Source: Sorghum bicolor (lineage: Eukaryota; Streptophyta; Magnoliopsida; Poales; Poaceae). Taken from it: 64,000 nt of DNA. The notes beneath the pieces were generated by a model. The model made no database searches. It saw only the letters and a list, made by a program, of their open reading frames with translations, and had not been told where the DNA came from. The stretch lies in assembly GCF_000003195.3 (NCBI RefSeq), contig NC_012877.2:25253838-25317837 (forward strand), in the 5' to 3' direction. The position numbers and the translations under genes were made by a program. The stretch's first letter is position 1. Each line of letters begins with the position of its first letter. Positions 33,561 through 43,468 of this stretch are shown one piece after another.

Positions 33561-35220
33561 GTAACAGGCCAGAAAAGGTGCAAAATTATCATAATACCCT
33601 TGGCCTAGTGAAGAGCTTAAAGAATACATATGGATAAAATTATAATTTTACATCTAAAATTTTGGCTCAGCAGCGGGAAGAATAGCGCCCAACATCTGGA
33701 AGCCAGCCGAGCCAATTTTGTTTGGCGCTCACCCTCCCAAGCTGGCCAGCGGGTAACTTTTTTATTTTTTTTCTATAGTTTGTTCGATTTTTCTTCATTT
33801 GGCCAAGCAAGCGTTATCATTTACACTAAAAAACTTAATTAGCAGAGTTATCTAAATAAAAGTATTAAAAAAATTAGAAAAAATGGAAACAAATTAGATG
33901 GACTATGGGACCGACTGGATGATGTTGCAGTTTGCCATGTGGACCCATATGCCACCTTGGATTATAATGTTAAAAAAATTCAATAAAATATTTTGTGACT
34001 TATCATATTTATCACAATATACCATTTGCTATATGACAATAGTGAATTGCTTATTATGACACGAAAAAAGTCACAAACTACCATTCTACTAGCAACAAGA
34101 CATTATTTATGACAAATATTAATTAAAGTCACTAAGTTTAGTTGGCTCCTCAAAAAAAGTCATAACTTGGTCAACATAGTGACTATTTAGTCTAATGTCA
34201 TGGGAAAAAAGTCATAAGATAGCATATTTGTTGTAGTGGCAATCACTCCCCTGTAATAATATTGCTCTGCCAGCCCAACACACGAGAGGGGGACTATATA
34301 AGAATCAATGAAGCTGTCACTATCACGAACTACCCCACGATCTGGCATATTGGGTACAATCGCAGATAAATACGGTATAAGCACCATGCTTACACAATAT
34401 CTATCATTTACCCATGGATCCGATGGATAAACGCTATATGATCCTAAGCATGTATATAGATCCAATCTAACTAAGCCAAGTATATAACTATGATAAACTA
34501 AGAACAATATAATCTTGAATATAAACAAGTAGAGCAAAGTCATAAGCAATATATTGAAGTAGAACAAAGTCATATTCATAATATTGAAGAACAAAGATGA
34601 TTAGAAGAACAATTTGAGAAATACCAAGAATCCTCTTGACAGATCCGGAAACCAATCGAAGATTGACTCCTTCTAGTTCTAATCCTATGTAGCTATGCTA
34701 ATCTAGATATCTAATTGATGTGGTGGTTCTAATCTTGATCAGAGGCTTCTTCTCCCTTGAGAATAATGAATTAGGGTTGAGAGGCTCTCCTCCTCCAGGG
34801 GCCAGGGGATCTGGTTTTATAGTCCCTTCAAGTGAATATGGGCCGTTGGATCAAACCGACATTGATTGAACGGTTATCCTTGTCCTTTAGGTCGGTGGAG
34901 ATCTTTCCCGAAAGAGAGTCCTGATTCGACTCAGAAGGGGGGCGGGTGCCCAGTGCTTGGCCCTGTTCAGCCTCCGCTTCCTTCCCGTGGCTTCTGGAGT
35001 CTTCTAGATGTAAGATAATTGCACGGCACATTGATATCTATATGTAATAACGACGTGTGGGCCTTTCTTCCATATTTCCTGATAACCCCCTACAGAAATA
35101 GACAAACACCAAAACTCGTGGAATTCTGTCAGATAAAACCCTAAGTCTTGATGTTGATTTCATTTGGATCCTTTTCTTTGTTTATTTGATAATAAATTTG
35201 ATACTTAAGGACCGTCAACA

Positions 35221-37386
35221 AACTCCCCCAAGCTTACCTCTTGTTCGTCCCTGAGCAAGGATAATCTCAGAGGTGGATTAGAAGTTGTTGCAATATCTTT
35301 AAAAATTGACGGTACACATGCTTCTAAATAAGGTCTTATCTCTGAGTTAGAGTAAACTGTCAAGACTTAAAACTTACTTACTTTACCTTTCACCATGGTA
35401 CTTGTAACCGTCACTTTTATCTTGAGTGGCTAAAAGATAGAACAGTCTAGTCAAGTGCCATGTCTCTTATTCTTGATCAGCTATAGATGTGAGTTTTTGC
35501 AGATTTTTAAATAAAACTCAGAGATTCCTTGTATGACTCTCTTAGATCTCCCTTTTGTGGTATTTCTGGATCCTTACCAAGGCAGTGATGGTATATGCCT
35601 TCTCTCAAAATATGTGGTATTTTATGGTATAAAGCATAATGACATTGCCTTCTCTCTCACCCTACTCTAATAAGGCTTTAATATCTGGAGCTCATAGGTG
35701 TGAGGTAAAGTATACATACTTACAAGACATTTATTGCATAGTCAAACCATGGATCCAAAGAAACAAATCATTAAGTCAAATCAAGATGTGCATGTGTGGC
35801 GAATGAATGGTGATGATGGTGATAACAATGGTGAAAGTCTAATTCTACTTTTTGCTCTTTGAGGGGATACATACCTTCCTTGCTTTCTGAAACTTTATGA
35901 GGAGAATGAGATGCTCTTCTTTTTCTTTTCTCTCAGGTGGTTATCTTGTACCCCTAATTATACTGTCGGACACTTGTCCATTTTTACCTCTCGTCTCACT
36001 TTTTCTTTTCTTTCGAGGTTCCGGGCACTTGCCCCTTTTTATTTCCTCGTATCTTTTCTTCTTCGTTTTTTTTCAGAGCACTCATCTCTTGAGATAATAT
36101 AGCAAGTGGTAGTAACAAGATAACTTGTGCATTTATTTCACAGGGGAAAAACAGAAATATTTTTGGCTATTCCCTCCCGGATTAGGAGTAGAATATTTTT
36201 GGGTGGTTCTGCAGATGGAAATGAGTGGATATATATGGATGGTACTTCCGGAGTAGAAGTAGCATATGTGAGTGAACGTGCAAGTGAATCTAGATTTTAA
36301 CCACATGACAAGCTCCTAAGGGTCTACATAGCTTGACCACACTCAATGCTCATAAGCAATAAATAGTAAATGTGTGGCTCAAAGTCTAGCAAGCATGTAT
36401 ATATGGCTGTGGTAGGAATTTAAATTCTCATCATACAGGAACTCATCATGCAACATTTTAAAGATTTTCAAAGATAAAATTCTCTAGAATTCTAGCATCT
36501 CTAGGAACAAATAAACAGCAGCTCAAGCTTCCCATATCATATCCGTTAGCAACTTAGACTTTAGATCAAGTTTTCATCCCACAAGTTCAGGTTCAGAGCA
36601 AGCTTTAAATTATAATAGTTATGTCTAAACTTGAGAGAGAACTTCAAATTTTAAAAAATAAGCAGAGCAACTATTCATCATATCCATGCTTGAGTTTTAT
36701 TATTAAGATTCAGATTAGCATAGACACTTTATTTATTTATTAAACACACTAAGCAAAAGGCATATATATAAGCATAAAATCTTTATTTGGTTTTTCATAG
36801 TTATGTATATCTATATTTTAATATAGTATAAGTATAAAGATAGATAGGTAGAAATACTTATCGGGATAAATGTGGGTGCTCTCCCCAAGTTGAATTTTGA
36901 CGTAATTTCTCTTGATGTAGCTAGCAGGTGGCAAAGGTGTATTTGAAAGTCAGCAGCATTATCACAGCGATTAGAATGTCCTCCGTCTGCTAGTCTTCTT
37001 GATTCTTAAATTCTGTGGAGCTCAAATAGACAACAAAGCTTGTGGAACTGATTAAGTCTTAGCATAAATATCTAGCCTTTATCATGTTGAGACTCCTTAA
37101 TAAATATTACTCCCTATTTTTATATTTTTATTTTATAAAGCAGAAAAAATATTTTTATTTTATTTTTATGCCACCACAGTGAATGTACTTATGGGTTTTA
37201 TGCCACTCGTATACTCGCATGGGGCTTACTATTTTTCACATTTTTATTTTCTTTTTAGGATAATATGAACTTAATTAACTAAGTAGACTATTTAAAATAA
37301 TTTAAAGGGAAAGGATAACTACCAAGTTTACCTCTTGGCAAGGCGTTCAGTGTTTTTAAGTCCTCCGAATGGGACTCTCCGTTTTC
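35221..37386 (-). other. 3' untranslated region of element F
   Basis: This is homologous to element C 7800-9948 in reverse orientation. The LTR-proximal PPT is at 35221-35236 (AAGCTTGGGGGAGTT on the minus strand); a PPT-like copy lies at about 36888-36900. Dyads are at 35968-35979 and 36023-36034. No pol sequence is present. The ORFs here (for example at 35897-36102, plus strand) cover the dyads and are not conserved. Confidence 0.6.
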
Positions 37387-40029
37387 TCAATTGTCCTGGG
37401 ATTCTTTGGGTGGCGTAGTCGGTACTTCCGGTGGCGCCTCCTCTTCAGGTATAGTTATCTTCTCTTTCCATACCTGACTCGGTGCTACGGTCTCCTCTGG
37501 ATAATTCTGTTTAAACTGTACTTCTTCTGACCTTACAACTTCTCCTTCATAGTCTGCCCATCCGTCCTTGATGATTTGCCTCCTCTGGTTACGGTTGCGT
37601 CATTTTCTTACCTGCTTAGATTCTTCAAAGATGTAGTTAGGGTCAGTAAAATAACAGCATACCTTCTCTGAGGGGAAGTGCATATGGGCTTCTCCGGTTC
37701 CAATGTAGATGATTGCTTTAACGGTGCTGAGGAACGGTCTTCCAAGGATGATGGGTGGATCGTATTCGTCTTCTCCCATGTCAATAACCTGAAAGTCTGT
37801 GTAGACAAAATGATCGTCTATTTTGACTGGGACATCAGTTACCGTATCTTTAACTTCTCGAAACGTCTGATCTGCCATCTGGAGCTGAATGTATGTTGGT
37901 TTTAGGGGCATGGTTCCGAACAAGAGTCGATAGGTGACTGCGGCCATTATGTTGACGCCCGATCCGGTGTCGCAAGTCGTCTTGTAGAAGTAGTATCCAT
38001 TTATGGAGCAATAGATGCTTGGCATTCCTGGGTCGTCCTTCTTGGTCAAAAATGGTGACTTAAGTTGTTGATCTTGACCTCCATGAACTGCAGTGACCAC
38101 CTTAGCTGACTCGGTCCACACTTGCTTGTTCCTGTTCCTCCTGTTGGTCCTCTTCCTTGATTCACGTCTGGATTGATCTGGGATTTGTGTAGTCTTGTTC
38201 TTGAAGAAAAACGTCTCCTTCCTCCCTTTGATGTAGAAACTGATCTTGGCAGCACTGGCGTAGATGACAGCTCCCGAGGTGTTTAAGAATGGCCTCCCTA
38301 GGATGATAGGTGCCCTCTCATCATTACTGGTCTCTATCACCACGAAGTCTGCTGGGGCATATAAGGTACCAACTCGGACAAAGGTTCTTCAATATTCCTT
38401 TTGGAAAACTTATCGTCTGATCTGCAAACTACAAACACATGGTTGTTTCTGATAAAGGATATGTAAAGAATTTTTCATAGAGTACCCTGGGTATAATGTT
38501 GACGCTAGAGCCAAAGTCGCAGAGTGCTTCTGGGACGTCCACCATGCCGATGGAGATCGGGATGACGGGGCGTCCTGGATCGCCTCTCTTGACCGGCAGA
38601 AGGTCAGTAGTGAATTTAGTGACGGGTTACTCCAATTACCTGCATCAAACATGTCTACAAGATTTACAGATTCTAATCCTTCCGGTTGTGATGGTATACC
38701 AGGTTTAGTAGCAGGAACAGCAACAACTATTTGATTTAATTGATATTCAATCATTTTATTAAAGCTAATTTGATTCTTGATGGCAGTAGAGAAATTATTC
38801 ATTCTATTATTTATATTTTCTAGCATTTTATCATTTGATGCCAATTTCTTAGATAGGTTATCCATTAGCTTTCCTTGATTAGACACTAACTCTCTCAGAG
38901 GTGGAAAATTATTATTATTGTTGTAAGAATTGTTACCTTGATAATTACCTGAGTAGTTAGGCCTCTGTTGATTCCAACCTTGATTTTGTTGAGGGCGGTT
39001 GTAGTTGTTGTTGTTATTGTTGATGTAGTTCACATCCTCAAGCATCTCAGGGCAGTGATTGCATGAGTGTCCAGTGTCTCCACACTCCTCACAAGTCATG
39101 TGAGAGTCATAGATGTGCATAACTTCTTTCTTATCTCCAGCTCTATTGTCGAGCTTCTTCATGAGCAGGTCTAGCTTTTCAGGCAACCTGTCTACCTCCT
39201 TGAGCTGCTGCATACCTCCACCTCTCTTGCGTGTCTGGGTCCTCTCTTCATTCCAGCTTTGGTTGGGCGCCATCTTCTCCACAAGAGCTGTGGCTTGTGA
39301 TATGGTGAGTGATAGGAATGCTCCTCGAGCTGCAGCATCCATGGTTTCTCGGGCACTATTGCCGAGCCCATGATAAAACGTTTGCATCAGTTGCCAGCTC
39401 TCCATTCCATGATGGGGACATTCTAGGATGTAGTCTTGGAAGCGCTCCCATGCTTCTGGAACGGATTCATCATTTTGTTGCTGAAAACTTGTAATCTTCC
39501 CACGGAGAGCTTTGGTCTTGCCCATGGGAAAGAACTTAGCTAGGAAGTTTGTTGAGCAGAGTGCCCACGTAGTATTCTTCTCCTTTGTAGCACAGAACAA
39601 CTACTTCGCTCTCCCTAACAGTGAGAATGGGAAGAGGCGAAGTAGTATAGCATCTCTGGGGCCTCCTGATATGGTAAATGTGTTGCAAATCTCCAGAAAG
39701 TGTTGGAGATGAGCACTAGCATCTTCTTGTGCCTTCCCACAGAACTGGTTGGATTGCACCATGTTGATAAGTCCAGGCTTGAGCTCAAAGTTGTCGTCGA
39801 TCTCTGCAGCAGGTCCAGTGCGGATGTTGTCCGTAGTGGGAGCTGAGAACTCACGGATTGATTTGTTCGTCATGGCTTCGAACTCTGAAGCCAAGTTCCG
39901 GTGATCTTCTTGATTGGATGAAGCTTCTTGCTGAAGTGTTGATGATCCCTTCTTGAGCTTGGCTCTTGTTTTTCTGAATAATGCTTTGGGATTGTCAACA
40001 AAATTTCCTGGAAGATGTCTTCTATTCAT
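37387..40029 (-). pseudogene. gag-pro: Gag-protease of element F with two protease-like segments
   Basis: It starts at 40029 (MNRRHLPGNFVDNPKALF). The gag domain runs through GLINMVQSNQFCGKAQEDAS, LRLFPFSLLGRAK, FLAKFFPMGKTKALRG and EAWERFQDYILECPHHG. The zinc knuckle is CEECGDTGHSCNHC (about 39070). An asparagine-rich stretch follows. The first protease-like segment (about 38600-38250) has CDFGSSVNII and APIILGRPFL; the second (about 38030-37640) has CDTGSGVNIM and PPIILGRPFL. Breaks are an in-frame TAG just upstream of 39600, a frame change in the first protease segment, stops near 38410-38350 and a TGA at 37600-37602. After that the frame reads on to TGA 37387-37389. Confidence 0.85.
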
Positions 40030-40162
40030 ACATTCCCCTGCATAAGATAAAATAGTTAAATATCGGGGTAAAACTGTATGAGAGAATAGATAAGCTCAAT
40101 CATATTAGTGATGCGAATGATAACTCAAAATCCTTTATTCATTGTTGATTAGTAATCAACCT

Positions 40163-40180
40163 TCCTCGGCAACGGTGCCA
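40163..40180 (-). promoter_or_regulatory. Primer-binding site of element F (tRNA-Asp type)
   Basis: The minus strand reads TGGCACCGTTGCCGAGGA, two transitions away from the perfect tRNA-Asp site in E2, and lies 8 nt inside the LTR as it does there. Confidence 0.85.
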
Positions 40181-40188
40181 AAAATGCT

Positions 40189-41849
40189 TGTTGGGTATTC
40201 TTAACATCATTACCAAAAGTAGACTTAGTTTTCTAATTCTGATAACGGTGCCAAAAATGCCAAACCTATCCCTCATACCACTTCAGCCAAGTTGTCATCC
40301 CCACCATGATATAAGAGACGCGGTATTGAAATATGCAATTGCTCTTCTAAATAAATAATGAATGAGATCTGCAAGCGCATAGATTAATACCAATGTAGCA
40401 TTTTAACCTGGAAGTATTCTAGGTATCGTTATTTATATTTTTACCACTAGGAAGGGATTAACAATCATCAATATTGATTACAGAATAGAATATGAGATTG
40501 AGTATCTATCATTGCATGTATAATTGAGAACATTTATCTAACTCTTTCATACAGGGATAAGTGTCACATAAAAGATATAAAACAATGAATAGTGACAAAG
40601 ATAATTGATTTGATCAGCATAACTTAGCCACATATAAATATGATAAGCACCTCAATTAGATACTCTAGAAAGTCATTAGCATGGAATTAGAATGAACTAC
40701 AAGAATATTTCCTAAGTTATTCTCAACTATATAGTCTAGCATTATCATAGTTAGTGCAAGCATACTTAGCAATCATTGCGAGACAAGACTACGCCCATGC
40801 ATAGTGATATTAGCAAGGTAAATGAGAAACATAGCAATCACTCCCCTGTAATAATATTACTCTGCCAGCCCAATACACGAGAGGGGGACTATATAAGTAT
40901 CAATGAAGCTGTCACTATCACGAACTACCCCACGATCTGGCATATTGGGTACAATCGCAGATAAATACGGTATAAGCACCACGCCTACACAATATCTATC
41001 ATTTACCCATGGATCCGATGGATAAACGCTATACGATCCTAAGCATGTATATAGATCCAATCTAACTAAGCCAAGTATATAACTATGATAAACTAAGAAC
41101 AATATAATCTTGAATATAAACAAGTAGAGCAAAGTCATAAGCAATATATTGAAGTAGAACAAAGTCATATTCATAATATTGAAGAACAAAGATGATTAGA
41201 AGAACAATTAGAAGAACAATTAGAGAATTACCAAGAATCCTCTTGACAGATCCGGAAACCAATCGAAGATTGACGCCTTCTAGTTCTAATCCTATGCAGC
41301 TATGCTAATCTAGATATCTAATTGATGTGGTGGTTCTAATCTTGATCAGAGGCTTCTTCTCCCTTGAGAATAATGAATTAGGGTTGAGAGGCTCTCCTCC
41401 TCCAGGGGCCAGGGGGTCTGGTTTTATAGTCCCTTCAAGTGAATATGGGCGTTGGATCAAACCGACATTGATTGAATGGTTATCCTTGATCCTTTAGGTC
41501 GGTGGAGATCTTTCCCGAAAGAGAGTCCTGATTGGACTCAGAAGGGGGACGGGCACCCAGGTCAACTGGGCGGGCGCCCAGTGCCTGGCCCCGTTCAGCC
41601 TCCGCTTCCTTCCCGTGGCTTCTAGAGTCTTCTAGATGTAAGATAATTGTGCGGCACGTTGATATCTCTATGTAATCCCGACGTGTGGGCCTTTCTTCCG
41701 TATTTCCTGATAACCCCCTGCAGAAATAGACAAACACCAAAACTCGTGGAATTCTGTCAGATAAAACCCTATGTCTAGATGTTGATTTCATTTGGATCCT
41801 TATCTTTGTTTATTTGATAATTAAATTTGATACTTAAGGACCGTCAACA
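40189..41849 (-). repeat. 5' LTR of element F
   Basis: This 1,661-bp LTR (minus strand) starts TGTTGACGGTCC and ends AATACCCAACA. The TATA box is at 41422-41428. GC dyads lie at 41547-41558 and 41568-41579. The buried primer-site copy AACGGTGCCAAAAATGC is at 40244-40260, identical over 17 nt to the real primer site region at 40171-40187. Confidence 0.93.
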
Positions 41850-41854
41850 CCAAG

Positions 41855-42691
41855 CACCCCGCGACTTGTTGCACTCCCTTGACATCTCGAATCAGCCCCA
41901 TTCTTGCTATGGCCGAGACTTTCTCGGGGTTGGCCTCGATGCCGCGTTGGGAGACTATGTAACCTAAGAGCATGCCTCGAGGTACGCCAAAGACGCACTT
42001 CTCGGGGTTGAGTTTGATCTTATTGGCGCGTAGACAACCGAAAGCGATTTCGAGGTCCTAAATCAGGTCGCCTCGTTTCTTCGATTTGATGACGATGTCA
42101 TCGACGTATGCCTCGACCGTTGACCCTATGTGTTTGCCGAACACGTGGAGCATGCATTGCTGGTATGTCTCCCCAGCGTTTTGAAGCTCGAAGGGCATGG
42201 TTACGTAGCAATACATCCCAAAAGGCGTAATGAAAGATGTCATGAGCTGGTCGGACTCTTACATTTTTGTTTGATGGTAACCTGAATATGCATCAAGGAA
42301 TGAAAGGGTTTCACATCCCGTGGTAGAATCAACAATTTGATCGATACGTGGTAAATGGAAAGGAACTTTTGGACATGCTTTATTCAAACTCGTGTAATCG
42401 ACACACATCCTCATTTTCCCATTCCTTTTCTTAACTAATACAGGGTTTGCTAACCAGTCGGGATGGTGAACCTCCTTGATGAATCTGGCCGTCAAAAGCT
42501 TGTGGATCTCCTCGCCAATGATCTTGCGTTTCTCCTCGTCGAAGCGACGCAGTCGTTGTTTCACTAGCTTGGAACCGGCTCGAATTTCCAAGGAGTGCTC
42601 AGCGACTTCCCTCGGTATGCCTGGCATGTGCCGAGGGACTCCATGCAAACATGTCGGCATTTGCGTGGAGAAAGTCAATGAGCACGGCTTC
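41855..42691 (-). pseudogene. pol: Reverse transcriptase of element E
   Basis: The fragments read AEHSLEIRAGSKLVKQRLRR, MRMCVDYTSLNKACPK, FLDAYSGYHQ, then after a break SFITPFGMYCYVTMPFELQN and the catalytic YVDDIVIKS, followed by a decayed thumb up to the F insertion. A TAG at 42058-42060 stands where B has CAA (Gln). The residues FELQN replace the usual FGLQN. A break at about 42255 disrupts the palm. This is the same enzyme as in B but more eroded. Confidence 0.88.
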
Positions 42692-43257
42692 CTATTTGGG
42701 GTCGAGGTCGGCGCTGATCGTCAGCGCCTTGCCGTCGGAGCCATTGGGGTCGAGCAGGATCTTCTTCGTGCCTTCCGCTGGTTCGAAGCTGCCCGCGTGA
42801 CGCTTAGGCTCCGGATCCTCTGCAGCAAGGGCCTCGAGCCTCGAAGCGAGTTCGACAGAACCTTCGACGGCTTCCCCGTACTCGACGCACTCGACGTCGC
42901 ACTCGTACGCATGTTCGTAGGAGCTGACAGTGATGACCCCCTTGGGCCCAGGCATCTTTACCTTCAAGTATGTGTAGTTGGGGATAGCCATGAATTTGGC
43001 GTAGCCTGGGTGTCCAATGATGGCGTGGTATGTGCCTCGAAATCCCACCACCTCAAAGGTGAGAACCTCCTTTCTGAAGTTGGCCACCGTGCCGAAACAG
43101 ACCGGCAGGTCGATTCGACCTACCGACAACGCCTTCTTCCCTAGTACGACACCATGGAAGCCGACCGCGCTTGGTTGGAGCTGTGCTCTTTCGATGCCGA
43201 GGAGGTCGAGGGTCTCGAGGTAGATGATGTTCAGGCTGCTGTCGCCATCCATCAGCA
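42692..43257 (-). pseudogene. gag-pro: Protease of element E (C-terminal of the MITE insertion)
   Basis: VLMDGDSSLNIIYLETLDLL carries the protease active-site-like DGDSS also seen in B, followed by VVGFRGTYHAIIGHPGYAKF, which corresponds to the GRPG flap/strand of B with R to H. It ends in TAG at 42692-42694 after DLDPK, exactly as in B. The frame is offset from the upstream gag part because of the 203 bp added by the MITE plus its duplication. Confidence 0.85.
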
Positions 43258-43265
43258 CCTTCGAG

Positions 43266-43460
43266 CATTGTTCGCCTAAACGGCCGTTTAGACCGTTTAA
43301 ACGCCGTGTAAACGCTACACAATGATACACCGTTTCCGTTTAATCATCTGTTTAGTCCGTTTAATTGACCGTTTAGCCCGTTTAATGGACTGTTTAGCCC
43401 GAATAATGGCTAAACGGCAGGTGACCGACTGTTTACCGTTTAGCGTTTAGGAAAACATTG
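43266..43460. mobile_element. hAT-type MITE (195 bp) in the gag-protease ORF of element E
   Basis: An 8-bp duplication CCTTCGAG flanks it (43258-43265 and 43461-43468). Terminal inverted repeats are CATTGTTCGCCTAAACG at the left and CAATGTTTTCCTAAACG at the right (as reverse complement). The copy in element B lacks the insertion, giving an empty-site control. An 8-bp duplication together with CA.TG termini points to the hAT superfamily. It contains ten AAACGG/CCGTTT hexamers. It has no coding capacity. Confidence 0.93.
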
Positions 43461-43468
43461 CCTTCGAG

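Larger units (their letters stand above)
31389..34238. mobile_element. Non-autonomous CACTA (En/Spm-type) DNA transposon
   Basis: It begins CACTACAAGAAAT and ends with the inverted partner (...ATTTGTTGTAGTG), with a 3-bp target duplication GCA (31386-31388 and 34239-34241). Comparison with the intact F LTR at 40837 shows the empty site precisely. Subterminal regions are rich in GTCATAA/TTATGAC and GTCACAAA motifs, the usual sites for CACTA DNA-binding protein. No transposase (TNPD/TNP2) similarity is visible, so it depends on a partner. The centre holds a 22-bp tandem repeat and a GC-rich gene-like segment. Confidence 0.95.
30739..35220 (-). repeat. 3' LTR of element F, split by the CACTA element
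   Basis: LTR sequence is 30739-31388 and 34242-35220, counting one copy of the GCA duplication. It aligns along its length with 40189-41849. A TATA box is on the minus strand at 34815-34821. One GC dyad lies at 34940-34951; the 5' LTR of the same element has two, so one 21-bp unit was lost here. The buried primer-site copy is at 30794-30810. Confidence 0.92.
30739..41849 (-). mobile_element. Element F: Athila-like retrotransposon with gag-protease only (non-autonomous)
   Basis: A perfect target duplication CCAAG flanks it (30734-30738 and 41850-41854). The 5' LTR is 40189-41849 (1,661 bp). The 3' LTR is 30739-35220, of which 2,850 bp are a CACTA element. Internally it has a tRNA-Asp primer site, a gag-protease reading frame with breaks and 2.2 kb of non-coding 3' sequence. 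No RT, RNase H or integrase is present anywhere in the 4,968-bp interior. It must have been mobilised by proteins of a related element. Confidence 0.93.
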
